Below, piece after piece: positions 33,347 to 41,077 of a stretch of 64,000 bases of DNA (position 1 is its first letter; every line of letters begins with the position of its first letter). The position numbers and the translations under genes were made by a program. Under the pieces are notes generated by a model. It was given only the letters and a program-made list of their open reading frames with translations. It did no database searches and was not told the origin of the DNA. This DNA comes from a virus, in the IMG/VR virus record IMGVR_UViG_3300042868_007959, positions 1-64,000 of that record. One strand, written 5' to 3'.

Positions 33347-33370
33347 AACCCCTATATTTCTATAGAGGGT
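33347..33370 (-). terminator. Rho-independent terminator
   Basis: ACCCCTATA pairs with TATAGAGGGT around TTTC, with an A-run on the left. It ends the glycosyltransferase transcript just before the early promoter. Confidence 0.68.
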
Positions 33371-33402
33371 ATTATAATATTTCTTGTTATATCTAAAAAA
33401 AT

Positions 33403-34164
33403 CTATATGTATTGTTCAAAAATTTTATTATAATGCTCATAACCTACAATATTTTTATTTCTAATAATTTTAATTTCATTTAAATTATATCTCCACTCAG
33501 GTTCAACTATTCTAGGTTTTGCACCGTGAAAGTGTATTATTTTTGAATTTTCATTTATCCCCCAATACGGTTTCCAATTATATTCCAATGGTAATTTACC
33601 GATATTTCCTTTATATATATCATTGTACATTGTTTGATCCCAAACCGATAAACTATCAAAATTAGTGTTAATATAGTTTAATATTTTTTCATCGTCAATT
33701 AAGAATGATTTAACATTGAATAACATTACACCCGCATTAATATAAGACCAATTATTAACATCAAATTCTGGACACGCAGAGAAATATTTTGGTTTAATAG
33801 TATTGATATCGGAATAATCTCCTTTTTGGAAAATAACATCGTAATCAGTATAAAGACAAAATTCATCATCATAACCTAATTTACTTAATAAAAATGGGAT
33901 TTCAGTCCTTAAAAACGTTCCTGATGAAATAGTTAATGAACCTTCTTTTTTTGTTCTTTCCGAATTAACAAATGTATCATAACATCTATGTCTATGTTCG
34001 ATAATAGTTACACCATCAGGTAAATCTAACTCCTCCTTCTTCCCATCAAAAATAACAAACACTTCGAAATCTGTATTTTGTAGTGCAGAATTAACTGAAT
34101 GTTTAAGTAATTTTATATTGTCTGTCTTACATGTATCACTATTTGTTGCTAAAAACAATTTCAT
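33403..34164 (-). CDS. GT8-like glycosyltransferase (GT-A fold)
   Basis: 253 residues from the ATG at 34164 (MKLFLATNSDTCKTDNIKLL); longer starts overlap the gene upstream. YTDYDVIF gives the DxD metal/sugar-nucleotide site, INAGVMLFNVKSF the NAGVMLxN motif, VWDQTMYNDIY and KIIHFHGAKPRI the later GT8-type signatures (HF.G..KP). It probably transfers a hexose to a protein, lipid or DNA target; the substrate is not visible. Two bases downstream of the Ntn-hydrolase-like gene, same transcript. Confidence 0.8.
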   Translation of the reverse strand: MKLFLATNSDTCKTDNIKLLKHSVNSALQNTDFEVFVIFDGKKEELDLPDGVTIIEHRHRCYDTFVNSERTKKEGSLTISSGTFLRTEIPFLLSKLGYDDEFCLYTDYDVIFQKGDYSDINTIKPKYFSACPEFDVNNWSYINAGVMLFNVKSFLIDDEKILNYINTNFDSLSVWDQTMYNDIYKGNIGKLPLEYNWKPYWGINENSKIIHFHGAKPRIVEPEWRYNLNEIKIIRNKNIVGYEHYNKIFEQYI

Positions 34165-34165
34165 A

Positions 34166-35101
34166 TTATGTTGGTAATTTTTTCCCTTTGTGATGAGTTT
34201 TCTCACTCTCTATTCTTATCTTTATTTTTGGTGAATAACCTTTAGGTAATTTATTATTGATACCCTCAAATTCCCCCATTTCATTATCCATTCTTATAAC
34301 AATTTGTTTTTCTTTTATGTTCATCATAATTTGTCCAACAGTATGCATATTATACATATTTTTAGTCCTATATGGATTTAAGAATGGATCGTCATCATAT
34401 TTTTGTTTTAATGTATTAATTACATCCATATCTGTTTTGGCATCTTTTAAATGTTTTTTCGCCAATTCCATTCTAGATACAGATGATTTTCTTTTTTCAC
34501 CTGTAGTGTAACCCGCATCTTTTTGGTATACACCATGATTTGATCTAACAACTATTTTAGAATCCTCTTTTAATTTTTTAATTATTGGTGCATGTTTAGA
34601 TGTCATTTCAATAACATAAATATCTTTACCATCTGATACAAATGTCTCACCTCTTAAACCCCATTTACTTTTTGTTCCAGTAAACTCAATTAATGACTTT
34701 ACTGCGGATCTCATATCTTTTTTTGTGAGAGCTTCTCTTATTTTTTGCCCATCTTTTGAGTATACCCTCTTTTCAGTTTTATCGTTTTTAGTTTTTCTTT
34801 GTTTGAGTACTTTTTCACCTTCTTTTTCATCGGAAGCAGTTGATAATGCAGAATTTACTATACTGATTCCATACTCATTCATTCCCTCACTCCAATCAGT
34901 ATCAACATCCCTCCAATAGGCAATTTCAACACCGTCAACTATTTCGTGAACCAATTCAATTTTCGCCTTATAACCTCTATCCCTATTTTTTGCTAAAACA
35001 ATGGTATCTTTTAATTTAACTCCTGCAATTACACATTCATTTAATACTCTTGGTTCCGTTTCTTCGAGTAATATTCTTCTTATATTGTTTTGTAAATTCA
35101 T
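34166..35101 (-). CDS. Tagged Ntn-hydrolase-like enzyme, predicted to be activated by head-protease cleavage
   Basis: 311 residues. The tag MNLQNNIRRILLEETEPR is followed by VLNE22|C23. From C23 the sequence reads CVIAGVKLKDTIVLAKNRDR, then GMNEYGISIVNSAL, ETFVSDGKDIYVIEM and VVRSNHGV. That is the order of features in cysteine Ntn hydrolases of the choloylglycine hydrolase/C45 kind: N-terminal Cys, NRD, and a late R-x-N segment. Such enzymes need a free N-terminal Cys; here the LxE site sits exactly before it. The substrate (an amide or acyl group) is unknown. A TATTTAT box ends 4 bases before the ATG. Confidence 0.72.
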   Translation of the reverse strand: MNLQNNIRRILLEETEPRVLNECVIAGVKLKDTIVLAKNRDRGYKAKIELVHEIVDGVEIAYWRDVDTDWSEGMNEYGISIVNSALSTASDEKEGEKVLKQRKTKNDKTEKRVYSKDGQKIREALTKKDMRSAVKSLIEFTGTKSKWGLRGETFVSDGKDIYVIEMTSKHAPIIKKLKEDSKIVVRSNHGVYQKDAGYTTGEKRKSSVSRMELAKKHLKDAKTDMDVINTLKQKYDDDPFLNPYRTKNMYNMHTVGQIMMNIKEKQIVIRMDNEMGEFEGINNKLPKGYSPKIKIRIESEKTHHKGKKLPT

Positions 35102-35127
35102 ACATATAAATATATTACAAAATAAAA

Positions 35128-35153
35128 AAACCCCTACATTTATTTAAAGGTTT
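35128..35153 (-). terminator. Weak terminator
   Basis: AAACC...GGTTT hairpin with an A-run on the left (35123-35129), after the small gene at 35176. Confidence 0.45.
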
Positions 35154-35175
35154 ATATTAAAGTAATAGTGATTAT

Positions 35176-35352
35176 TTATTCTCTTTCATATGTGGTAATA
35201 ATTTCTTCTCCCACTTGTAAGGTTACTATATGAGTTGGGGTAGTTTCTTTATAAACTTCTTCAGTAATATATAAATTTTCCCACTCCACATCGGTGTTTT
35301 TCATTACCCATTGGATTCTTTCTTCCCAAGTCATTTTTCGTTTTATACCCAT
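35176..35352 (-). CDS. Very small hypothetical early protein
   Basis: 58 residues from an ATG at 35352 (MGIKRKMTWEERIQWVMKNT, then acidic and beta-prone). Same direction and spacing as the other small genes of the 36.7-35.2 kb run; last of that run. Confidence 0.58.
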   Translation of the reverse strand: MGIKRKMTWEERIQWVMKNTDVEWENLYITEEVYKETTPTHIVTLQVGEEIITTYERE

Positions 35353-35366
35353 ATTATTTAGTTTAA

Positions 35367-35666
35367 TTAATCTACAACACCATTACCATAATATAAGTCA
35401 AAACTTTTTTTATTATGATCATCTGACTTTAACCATTCTTTATACTTTAATTCAAACCAATTATCTTGAAATGTGTAGTGACTACCATTACAGTATCTAA
35501 GTTTGTTATTTAGATTATAGAATTGTTCGAATAACCCAATCTCACTTTCATCAGATATTTCTTTATTATATTTAATAACTGAACTCATATCCCTATAACG
35601 AAAACCATTTTCAGTTACAACTGATTCGTCTCTAGGAGACCAGTAATCTAAAATTGTTTTAACCAT
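35367..35666 (-). CDS. Hypothetical early protein
   Basis: 99 residues, MVKTILDYWSPRDESVVTEN..., aromatic- and Asn-rich, no family recognised. One base from the lipoprotein gene upstream. Confidence 0.63.
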   Translation of the reverse strand: MVKTILDYWSPRDESVVTENGFRYRDMSSVIKYNKEISDESEIGLFEQFYNLNNKLRYCNGSHYTFQDNWFELKYKEWLKSDDHNKKSFDLYYGNGVVD

Positions 35667-35667
35667 A

Positions 35668-35853
35668 TTATTTTATATTATTTTTTCCGTATTCTTTCCA
35701 TTCTTTTTTGGGGATGATCGTATCATTCATATCTAAACAACTCCATTCACATGTATTGTGATCATAAAAATGAACATGTATTCTATCTACGTGAACTTTT
35801 GGTGAACAAGATGATAGTAACAACAAAACTAATATTTTTTTTATATTACTCAT
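35668..35853 (-). CDS. Small lipoprotein
   Basis: 61 residues. MSNIKKILVLLLLSSC is a signal peptide with lipobox LSSC. The mature part has two further Cys (CEWSC) and several His (HVDRIHVHFYDHN). Overlaps the next gene upstream by 8 bases. Surface or periplasmic role after infection is inferred. Confidence 0.7.
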   Translation of the reverse strand: MSNIKKILVLLLLSSCSPKVHVDRIHVHFYDHNTCEWSCLDMNDTIIPKKEWKEYGKNNIK

Positions 35854-36082
35854 CCTCTAACTCAACTATTGTGTTCTCAATATCACCTATTTTATCCTTT
35901 ACTAATTTTCGCATGTTTTCCATTTGAGATAACATTGACAATCTAAGGTTATGGAACTCTTCGTCCTTTATTTCACTAAAAGAACTATAATGTTTAAAAC
36001 AATATTCAAAACCCTCGTTGTCCATCCTATAATCAACATTTAACCAATGTTCCAATTGATCTTCTAATTCTTCTCTATTCAT
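35846..36082 (-). CDS. Small acidic helical early protein
   Basis: 78 residues, MNREELEDQLEHWLNVDYRM..., helical with a possible coiled coil at the end (NMRKLVKDKIGDIENTIVEL). Not recognised. Confidence 0.63.
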   Translation of the reverse strand: MNREELEDQLEHWLNVDYRMDNEGFEYCFKHYSSFSEIKDEEFHNLRLSMLSQMENMRKLVKDKIGDIENTIVELEDE

Positions 36083-36245
36083 CTTCTTTATTTAATTTTC
36101 CTAACATTTCTTCTATTTCGTATCCGTTTTCTTCCAGTTCCTTTTGAATCTTTTTATCATTTATGAATTTGGCATCTTCCCACGCTTCCTTAACACTACC
36201 CCATTTAAACAACAATCTAAAAAAATCATATATTAACTTAAACAT
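36075..36245 (-). CDS. Very small early protein
   Basis: 56 residues from an ATG at 36245 (MFKLIYDFFRLLFKWGSVKE, then AWEDAKFINDKKIQKELEEN). An amphipathic hydrophobic start suggests membrane contact. Overlaps by 8 bases with genes on both sides, as in the rest of the run. Confidence 0.58.
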   Translation of the reverse strand: MFKLIYDFFRLLFKWGSVKEAWEDAKFINDKKIQKELEENGYEIEEMLGKLNKEDE

Positions 36246-36450
36246 TGTTAATAGTTTCTAGAAAATCCCACACGTTATTTGTAAACTCCTCATAAAGATC
36301 ACCATCCTCATCATCAGATAAGTCAATGATATAATTATCAAGACAATCATCAACGACTACTTCCAATATCTCACCAAGAGTCTGATCATCATTTTTAAAT
36401 TCAATGTACTTATCTTTAATGTACTTTTTTTGATATTGTGTTAATTCCAT
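36238..36450 (-). CDS. Small acidic early protein
   Basis: 70 residues from the ATG at 36450 (MELTQYQKKYIKDKYIEFKN); an earlier in-frame start would overlap the lipoprotein gene. Very acidic (DLSDDEDGDLYEEF). Not recognised; DNA mimicry is possible but not shown. Confidence 0.62.
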   Translation of the reverse strand: MELTQYQKKYIKDKYIEFKNDDQTLGEILEVVVDDCLDNYIIDLSDDEDGDLYEEFTNNVWDFLETINNV

Positions 36451-36467
36451 TCTATATAAGTTTAAAG

Positions 36468-36710
36468 TTATTTTATAATAACAGTGCCTTCCATAACACC
36501 CCAACTCGATTTTTCCCTAAAGTAAACCACATTCGTAGTAGTATCTTTGGTACATATCCACATTTGGTTTTCTTTCCATGTTACATTTAAGACAACTTCG
36601 TTTGTTTTAAGTTTTAACTCTTCAGTACCTCCCCATCTTCTCGCTCTAGCATTATCTGTACAAGAGGACAATCCAATTACCCCCATTAGTAAAATTATTA
36701 TTTTTTTCAT
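36468..36710 (-). CDS. Small lipoprotein, first gene of the second early run
   Basis: 80 residues. Signal peptide MKKIIILLMGVIGLSSC with lipobox LSSC; mature part basic then beta-prone (RARRWGGTEELKLKTNEVVL, MWICTKDTTTNVVYF). A host-type promoter lies 20 bases upstream, so it is likely made early. Superinfection exclusion is a possible role by analogy with other phage lipoproteins. Confidence 0.7.
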   Translation of the reverse strand: MKKIIILLMGVIGLSSCTDNARARRWGGTEELKLKTNEVVLNVTWKENQMWICTKDTTTNVVYFREKSSWGVMEGTVIIK

Positions 36711-36729
36711 ATATAATTTATTATTTAAA

Positions 36730-36761
36730 CAAAATTAATGATAATATATTTAATTAACAAA
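36730..36761 (-). promoter_or_regulatory. Host-type promoter, TTTG-N20-TAATTTTG
   Basis: Minus strand TTTG (36761-36758) and TAATTTTG (36737-36730), 20 bases apart. It heads the small-gene run down to 35176. Confidence 0.7.
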
Positions 36762-36762
36762 T

Positions 36763-36798
36763 AAAAATCCCTCATTTAATTAAAAAAGAGGGATTTTT
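36763..36798. terminator. Bidirectional terminator
   Basis: AAAAATCCCTC (36763-36773) pairs with GAGGGATTTTT (36788-36798), giving U-runs on both strands. It ends the metallopeptidase transcript upstream of the early promoter. Confidence 0.75.
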
Positions 36799-36827
36799 AA
36801 ATTGTCATAGTAAAATTATTTTATATA

Positions 36828-38261
36828 TTACTTTATCATTTTATTAAATTTTTTAATAGTATGTGCCAAATCTAAATCTTTCCCGTTAAATGGTTTCGTT
36901 GGGGATATCGTATTTTTTTCATTATTCATCGCAAAATTATCTAAATTCTCAAATAAAGTTTTCAAATCTGGTGTGAAATTATTTAAAACCCAACAAGCCA
37001 AAATTCTATATACAGGAAGTGTATCTATTTGTTGTTCCTTATTAACCCAACCTTCATTCCAATATGAAAAAAGAACACCAACCCAATCCATTTTTTCTCC
37101 AGGTTTAAGATTTAGTCTACTCCTAATTTCTGTAAGATTTGCAGTTTTTTCTGAATGTTCACAATTATACCCCAAATTCTTTGAGTTTAAAATCAAACTA
37201 TCTATCAAATTTTTTATCTTAGTTTTAGATCTTTTTTCACCTATTTTTCCGTATTTTGGGTGAGATATGGATGATAAATCTTTTATACCTTTTTCTAAAT
37301 CTAATTTCAATTCTTCTGGTGTATCAAAGTCAACGGGTTCACCATCAGATTCTCTATCGTCATAATTGTTTAAAACCTCAACAGATTTTTTTAAATCTTC
37401 CAAACCTATTTTATTATTTTCCTCTTTTTTAGGTGGGAATGATTTAGAAATCACTTCTGTAGATGTTAATAAACCAACCCTATCTTCTAATAAGTGTTGT
37501 ATTTCATGTGCAAAAGTTTGTTCATAATATGTCAACCCACCAATTAAAGGAGATGGTACAAAAACCCTACAATCATTTATATCGTTACCCCCTGAAACTG
37601 TTGACCCTAACGCACCTAACCACGCAGTTAATTCATTACTCCCATTTTGTATTAGTGCATCATATTCTTTGTCAAAAATATGTCCCAAACTGGAATTTTC
37701 TAAATTAGAATCGATATAGGCATCTGAAACAAATGCAAAATTATTTTCATTACTACCATATCTGTTAAGCATAACTAATTCAATATTATCAATAACCTTT
37801 AAATAATTTTTAAATTTAGTTTCCACTTCAGGCATACTTATACCAAACATTTCCATATGCTTTGATTTGGTTTTTGTATCATTTAACCAATTTCTCCACC
37901 AAGTTTTTGCCTTTTCTAATAATGGAGTAATTTTTGCCCTATCAGAATTTCTCGTATCATTGAGTTTTTGGTAAAATAATTTTTTTTGTTGTTCAAATGA
38001 ATCATCTATACCACTATATGTATCTTTATAATTTTTAGGTGTTTCGTCCTCACTAAATCCATAATTAACACATTTTTTCTTAACAATATCCCAGTATTGT
38101 CCTTCAGTACATTCAGGCCACTCTAATTTGTCACTACCTGTAGGTTTTAACATTTCGATTGCGTTAGATTCAGTAATTAAATTATTACGTGAGTTATTAT
38201 CTTCGTTGATAATACCCATCATCTTTTTAATTTTTTGTATCTCTTCTATTAAATTTTTCAT
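36828..38261 (-). CDS. Tagged zinc metallopeptidase-like protein (HEIQH)
   Basis: 477 residues. The start MKNLIEEIQKIKKMMGIINE then D, and NLITE31|S32, give two candidate cut sites. A central region contains EQTFAHEIQHLLEDRVG with the HExxH zinc motif (H252, E253, H256). The C-terminal half is helical and charged. A third zinc ligand is not obvious. A CxE..CxxxK.C-type motif occurs near residue 50-64 (CTEGQYWDIVKKKC). As packaged cargo it could cut host or envelope proteins on entry; that is inference. Confidence 0.72.
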   Translation of the reverse strand: MKNLIEEIQKIKKMMGIINEDNNSRNNLITESNAIEMLKPTGSDKLEWPECTEGQYWDIVKKKCVNYGFSEDETPKNYKDTYSGIDDSFEQQKKLFYQKLNDTRNSDRAKITPLLEKAKTWWRNWLNDTKTKSKHMEMFGISMPEVETKFKNYLKVIDNIELVMLNRYGSNENNFAFVSDAYIDSNLENSSLGHIFDKEYDALIQNGSNELTAWLGALGSTVSGGNDINDCRVFVPSPLIGGLTYYEQTFAHEIQHLLEDRVGLLTSTEVISKSFPPKKEENNKIGLEDLKKSVEVLNNYDDRESDGEPVDFDTPEELKLDLEKGIKDLSSISHPKYGKIGEKRSKTKIKNLIDSLILNSKNLGYNCEHSEKTANLTEIRSRLNLKPGEKMDWVGVLFSYWNEGWVNKEQQIDTLPVYRILACWVLNNFTPDLKTLFENLDNFAMNNEKNTISPTKPFNGKDLDLAHTIKKFNKMIK

Positions 38262-38279
38262 ATGTTATTCACTTATATT

Positions 38280-38939
38280 TTATTTACATTGTCCCCACTC
38301 AAAACTTCTAACTCTACATCTTTTTACACTTTTAAGACTGATGTTGAATGAGCAAAGGATTGCGTTAGCTAACCATATAGCTATCAATGTAACTAATACA
38401 ACACTAGCAATAGTTAATATTAATGCTGGCATTGTAAAGGATCCAAAAATTGTGACTAATGCCATACTAGTACCAAAAAATTCACTTAATACTTCTTCAT
38501 TATCAGATACGCTTTTTTCTGCCTCAGATTTTTTAGATTTTATATTTTTAAATAATTTTTTTAAATCTTTTACTGTTAAAGTATGTAAAAAATCTATAAA
38601 TTTATCCATATATTCTTTTATTGTATCTAATATTTCTTCTGCCTTATCTTTAAATTTATCTTTAACTATTTGACCAAATTTCTTTTCTACATAACCATCC
38701 ATATCAGACATCTGACAAATTTCTGTATTGTCTAAAGAATTAATTACGTCTTCCTGACTAGTTAAAGAAATGCCGACCTCTTTCATTATCTCATCACCAC
38801 CCTCAGATGTCAATTCATCCATAAATGACATTTTATTATCATCATCTATATCATATTCTCTAAGTAATTTCTTATTATCACCTAATTGATATTCAAAAAG
38901 ATGTTTCATTTTTCTAAGTTCTAATTCAATGTTTTTCAT
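38280..38939 (-). CDS. Tagged helical protein with a membrane segment
   Basis: 219 residues. Start MKNIELELRKMKHLFEYQLG with LLRE then Y as a possible site. Acidic helical middle, then a long hydrophobic segment (FTMPALILTIASVVLVTLIA, IWLANAILC) and a short Cys-containing basic tail. It could insert in the host membrane after ejection. No family recognised. Confidence 0.68.
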   Translation of the reverse strand: MKNIELELRKMKHLFEYQLGDNKKLLREYDIDDDNKMSFMDELTSEGGDEIMKEVGISLTSQEDVINSLDNTEICQMSDMDGYVEKKFGQIVKDKFKDKAEEILDTIKEYMDKFIDFLHTLTVKDLKKLFKNIKSKKSEAEKSVSDNEEVLSEFFGTSMALVTIFGSFTMPALILTIASVVLVTLIAIWLANAILCSFNISLKSVKRCRVRSFEWGQCK

Positions 38940-38956
38940 AATATGTATGTTTTATT

Positions 38957-39250
38957 TTATTTACAAATCGTACTTTGTATTGCTGACCACCAAGTATCTG
39001 ACTCATCAACCTCTGAATCACCAGTCATTCCGTACTCATCTAATTCACTTCTAATTTCGATTGTAGCTTCTTTCCACATCCTCAAAGGCTTCTTTATTTC
39101 ATCCCACGATTCAGGATTTTCTTTTCTATTTCCTAAATGATTTTCTAATAATTTCATTCCCTCTTCATATGTGTCGACACTCATTATATTACAAATGTCT
39201 TTCTTTTTATTAGTTTCTTCCTTTAATATTTTTCTAATTATAGATTTCAT
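38957..39250 (-). CDS. Short tagged protein
   Basis: 97 residues. Tag MKSIIRKILKEETNKKKD (ILKE then E). Helical, acidic and Trp-containing rest (DESDTWWSAIQSTICK). Six bases from the gene upstream. Function unknown. Confidence 0.74.
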   Translation of the reverse strand: MKSIIRKILKEETNKKKDICNIMSVDTYEEGMKLLENHLGNRKENPESWDEIKKPLRMWKEATIEIRSELDEYGMTGDSEVDESDTWWSAIQSTICK

Positions 39251-39255
39251 ATTAC

Positions 39256-39786
39256 TTATCTTTTACTGATGATATCCTTAAGTTTTTCTAATGAAACTTT
39301 TAATATCTCACCTTGTTCTCTTGGTCTTAATTGACTCATTTGTTTTGCAGTTGATATCGAATACCTACTATCATTTTCGAACCACTGCCCATCTTTAAAA
39401 ACAAAAATAGGGTACCAATTATATGAATATACTACGTATGACCTATTTTCATATTGGGAATGGGTATTACTACCTTTAAATGGTACCTTAGCCATAACTA
39501 AATCTCTACCTGTTTTATTACTAGTAGCAACTCTTTTTTTAGTTATATCAGTTCTCACCAACTCATCGTACTCATCTTTGAAGTAATTGTCTTTAAATAA
39601 CTGATAAAGTTCAAATGCGTCTACACCTGAAAACCCGAAGTTTTTATTAATAAAAGCAATAACCTTACTGTATGGGGTATCTACTCCAAACCCCTCAGAT
39701 TTTAATGTCTTGATAATATATTTTTCTAATTTTTCTTTTCTATTATCAACCTCTTCTTTTAATATTTTTTTGATAGTATTTTTCAT
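39256..39786 (-). CDS. Tagged hypothetical protein
   Basis: 176 residues. Tag MKNTIKKILKEEVDNRKEKL. The first ~70 residues (YIIKTLKSEGFGVDTPYSKV, NKNFGFSGVDAFELYQLFKD) recall the layout of a DDT module but with different residues. A beta-rich part follows (RSYVVYSYNWYPIFVFKDGQ). A TATTTAT box ends 4 bases before the ATG, so it heads the unit 39786 to 36828. Confidence 0.74.
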   Translation of the reverse strand: MKNTIKKILKEEVDNRKEKLEKYIIKTLKSEGFGVDTPYSKVIAFINKNFGFSGVDAFELYQLFKDNYFKDEYDELVRTDITKKRVATSNKTGRDLVMAKVPFKGSNTHSQYENRSYVVYSYNWYPIFVFKDGQWFENDSRYSISTAKQMSQLRPREQGEILKVSLEKLKDIISKR

Positions 39787-39820
39787 ATATATAAATATAT
39801 TGTTTTCTTAAAAAAATGGA

Positions 39821-39848
39821 CATAAAAAAATCCATACAATGTATGGAT
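39821..39848 (-). terminator. Rho-independent terminator
   Basis: ATCCATAC (39830-39837) pairs with GTATGGAT (39841-39848), with an A-run on the left. It follows the small membrane protein gene at 39871. Confidence 0.72.
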
Positions 39849-39870
39849 CTTTATTTAATCTAATAAGATA

Positions 39871-40041
39871 TTAGGATTTTTTAACTTTATCAATGTATGA
39901 CCATATAAAACCTACTGCAGTCATTAATCCACCTGTAATTTCAGTTACTAAAGCTTCGTCAAAATAACCTAACATAACTACTGCACCACCAATTGCGGTT
40001 AGTGAATGTCTAATTAAACCTAAAATTTGTTCTTTACTCAT
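39871..40041 (-). CDS. Small two-span membrane protein, holin-like
   Basis: 56 residues from an ATG at 40041. Reads MSKEQILGLIRHSLTAIGGA, VVMLGYFDEALVTEITGGLM, then TAVGFIWSYIDKVKKS: two hydrophobic spans around a short acidic turn, Lys at the end. This is the layout of small phage holins of the Pam3-gp28 kind (family resemblance by eye). Far from the endolysin gene, so it competes with the 16953 protein for the holin role. TATTTAT box upstream. Confidence 0.7.
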   Translation of the reverse strand: MSKEQILGLIRHSLTAIGGAVVMLGYFDEALVTEITGGLMTAVGFIWSYIDKVKKS

Positions 40042-40125
40042 TTTTTTATTTTTAGTTCTTTATTATTATTATATAAATATAGTAGAATATGTAAAACTAT
40101 ATACCATTTAATAGTTACGTCTGTT

Positions 40126-40365
40126 CTAAAGATCATCAAGACACCATATAGGTGTTTTTTCTCCAACATAAGCATCCATAACATTAAAATGAAAATATTC
40201 TAATGCCTCTTCTTCTGTCATCTCAATGGATAGTATCTCAATACACTTACTAACAGAATAAATTAACCTCATAGAGTGTTGATCAATACCAATTATTGCA
40301 TCGTCAAAACCATCTGCTTTAAGTATCTCATCTTCAGGAAACCATTCTAAAATCTTATCTAACAT
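40126..40365 (-). CDS. Small acidic hypothetical protein
   Basis: 79 residues, MLDKILEWFPEDEILKADGF..., acidic, with two Cys. No tag site. Not recognised. Four bases from the lipoprotein gene upstream. Confidence 0.63.
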   Translation of the reverse strand: MLDKILEWFPEDEILKADGFDDAIIGIDQHSMRLIYSVSKCIEILSIEMTEEEALEYFHFNVMDAYVGEKTPIWCLDDL

Positions 40366-40369
40366 AATT

Positions 40370-40504
40370 TTATTTTTTAGAAACTTTTTCTATTTTTTTA
40401 TAATGTGTTTTACCATAGGCATCACAATCAGCCTTTTTAGTAGTTTTACAACTAATTACAATCGTTAAAGTAACGATTAATAAGTAAACTATTTTACGAT
40501 TCAT
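40370..40504 (-). CDS. Very small lipoprotein
   Basis: 44 residues from an ATG at 40504. MNRKIVYLLIVTLTIVISC is a signal peptide with lipobox VISC; the mature part is only about 26 basic residues (KTTKKADCDAYGKTHYKKIE). Resembles phage lysis or entericidin-like lipoproteins in size. Overlaps the end of the sigma-factor gene by 11 bases. Confidence 0.62.
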   Translation of the reverse strand: MNRKIVYLLIVTLTIVISCKTTKKADCDAYGKTHYKKIEKVSKK

Positions 40505-41021
40505 ATACTTTGTTTTTTAATTTTTTTATTATATTATTTTTAGCTCTATGGAGATTTGATTTAGATGTACCTTCATGTATATTTAATCTATCCGATATTT
40601 CTTTATGTGTTAAATCCTCATAGTAATACATAAGTATTGCAGTTTTATGTGATGCGGGTAATGTATCTAAAACTAAACTTATATCATTTAATTTTTCTTC
40701 ATTATTATTATCATCTTCTTCAACAGGTGAATCTACATTGTCACAATACTCGATAGGGTACTTTTTTTTCCTTAAAAAATCTATAGACATATTCTTAAAA
40801 ATTCTGTAGATCCAACCATCAAAACTACCTTTACCGTCATACTTATCAATACAACTATAAAGTTTTATGAAACCATTTTGTAGTATGTCTTCCGCATCCA
40901 TATCATTTTTTATATACCTCTTTACTGTAGTATACGCAATTTTCCTATAACATCGATACATTTCTGATTGTGAAATTTTATCACCCCTTAAACAACCTTC
41001 GATTACCTCATTTAAATCCAT
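40494..41021 (-). CDS. Sigma-70 family (ECF-type) RNA polymerase sigma factor
   Basis: 175 residues with region 2 (YRKIAYTTVKRYIKNDMDAE, DILQNGFIKLYS, GSFDGWIYRIFKNMSIDFLR) and region 4 (LPASHKTAILMYYYEDLTHK, EISDRLNIHEGTSKSNLHRA). Length and layout are those of Bacteroidota ECF sigmas, without extra domains. A TATCTTTG box (41042-41049 complement) lies upstream. It may direct host RNA polymerase to the phage TATTTAT-type promoters; that link is inferred. Confidence 0.88.
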   Translation of the reverse strand: MDLNEVIEGCLRGDKISQSEMYRCYRKIAYTTVKRYIKNDMDAEDILQNGFIKLYSCIDKYDGKGSFDGWIYRIFKNMSIDFLRKKKYPIEYCDNVDSPVEEDDNNNEEKLNDISLVLDTLPASHKTAILMYYYEDLTHKEISDRLNIHEGTSKSNLHRAKNNIIKKLKNKVYES

Positions 41022-41077
41022 ATATAAATAATATTAGAAAACAAAGATAATATAAAATAATTAATAAATGAAAAATT

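Noticed and set aside
41042-41070. Full host-type promoter before the sigma-factor gene
   Set aside because: TATCTTTG fits the -7 box, but no TTTG or TTG is found 19-20 bases upstream, so no full promoter is called.
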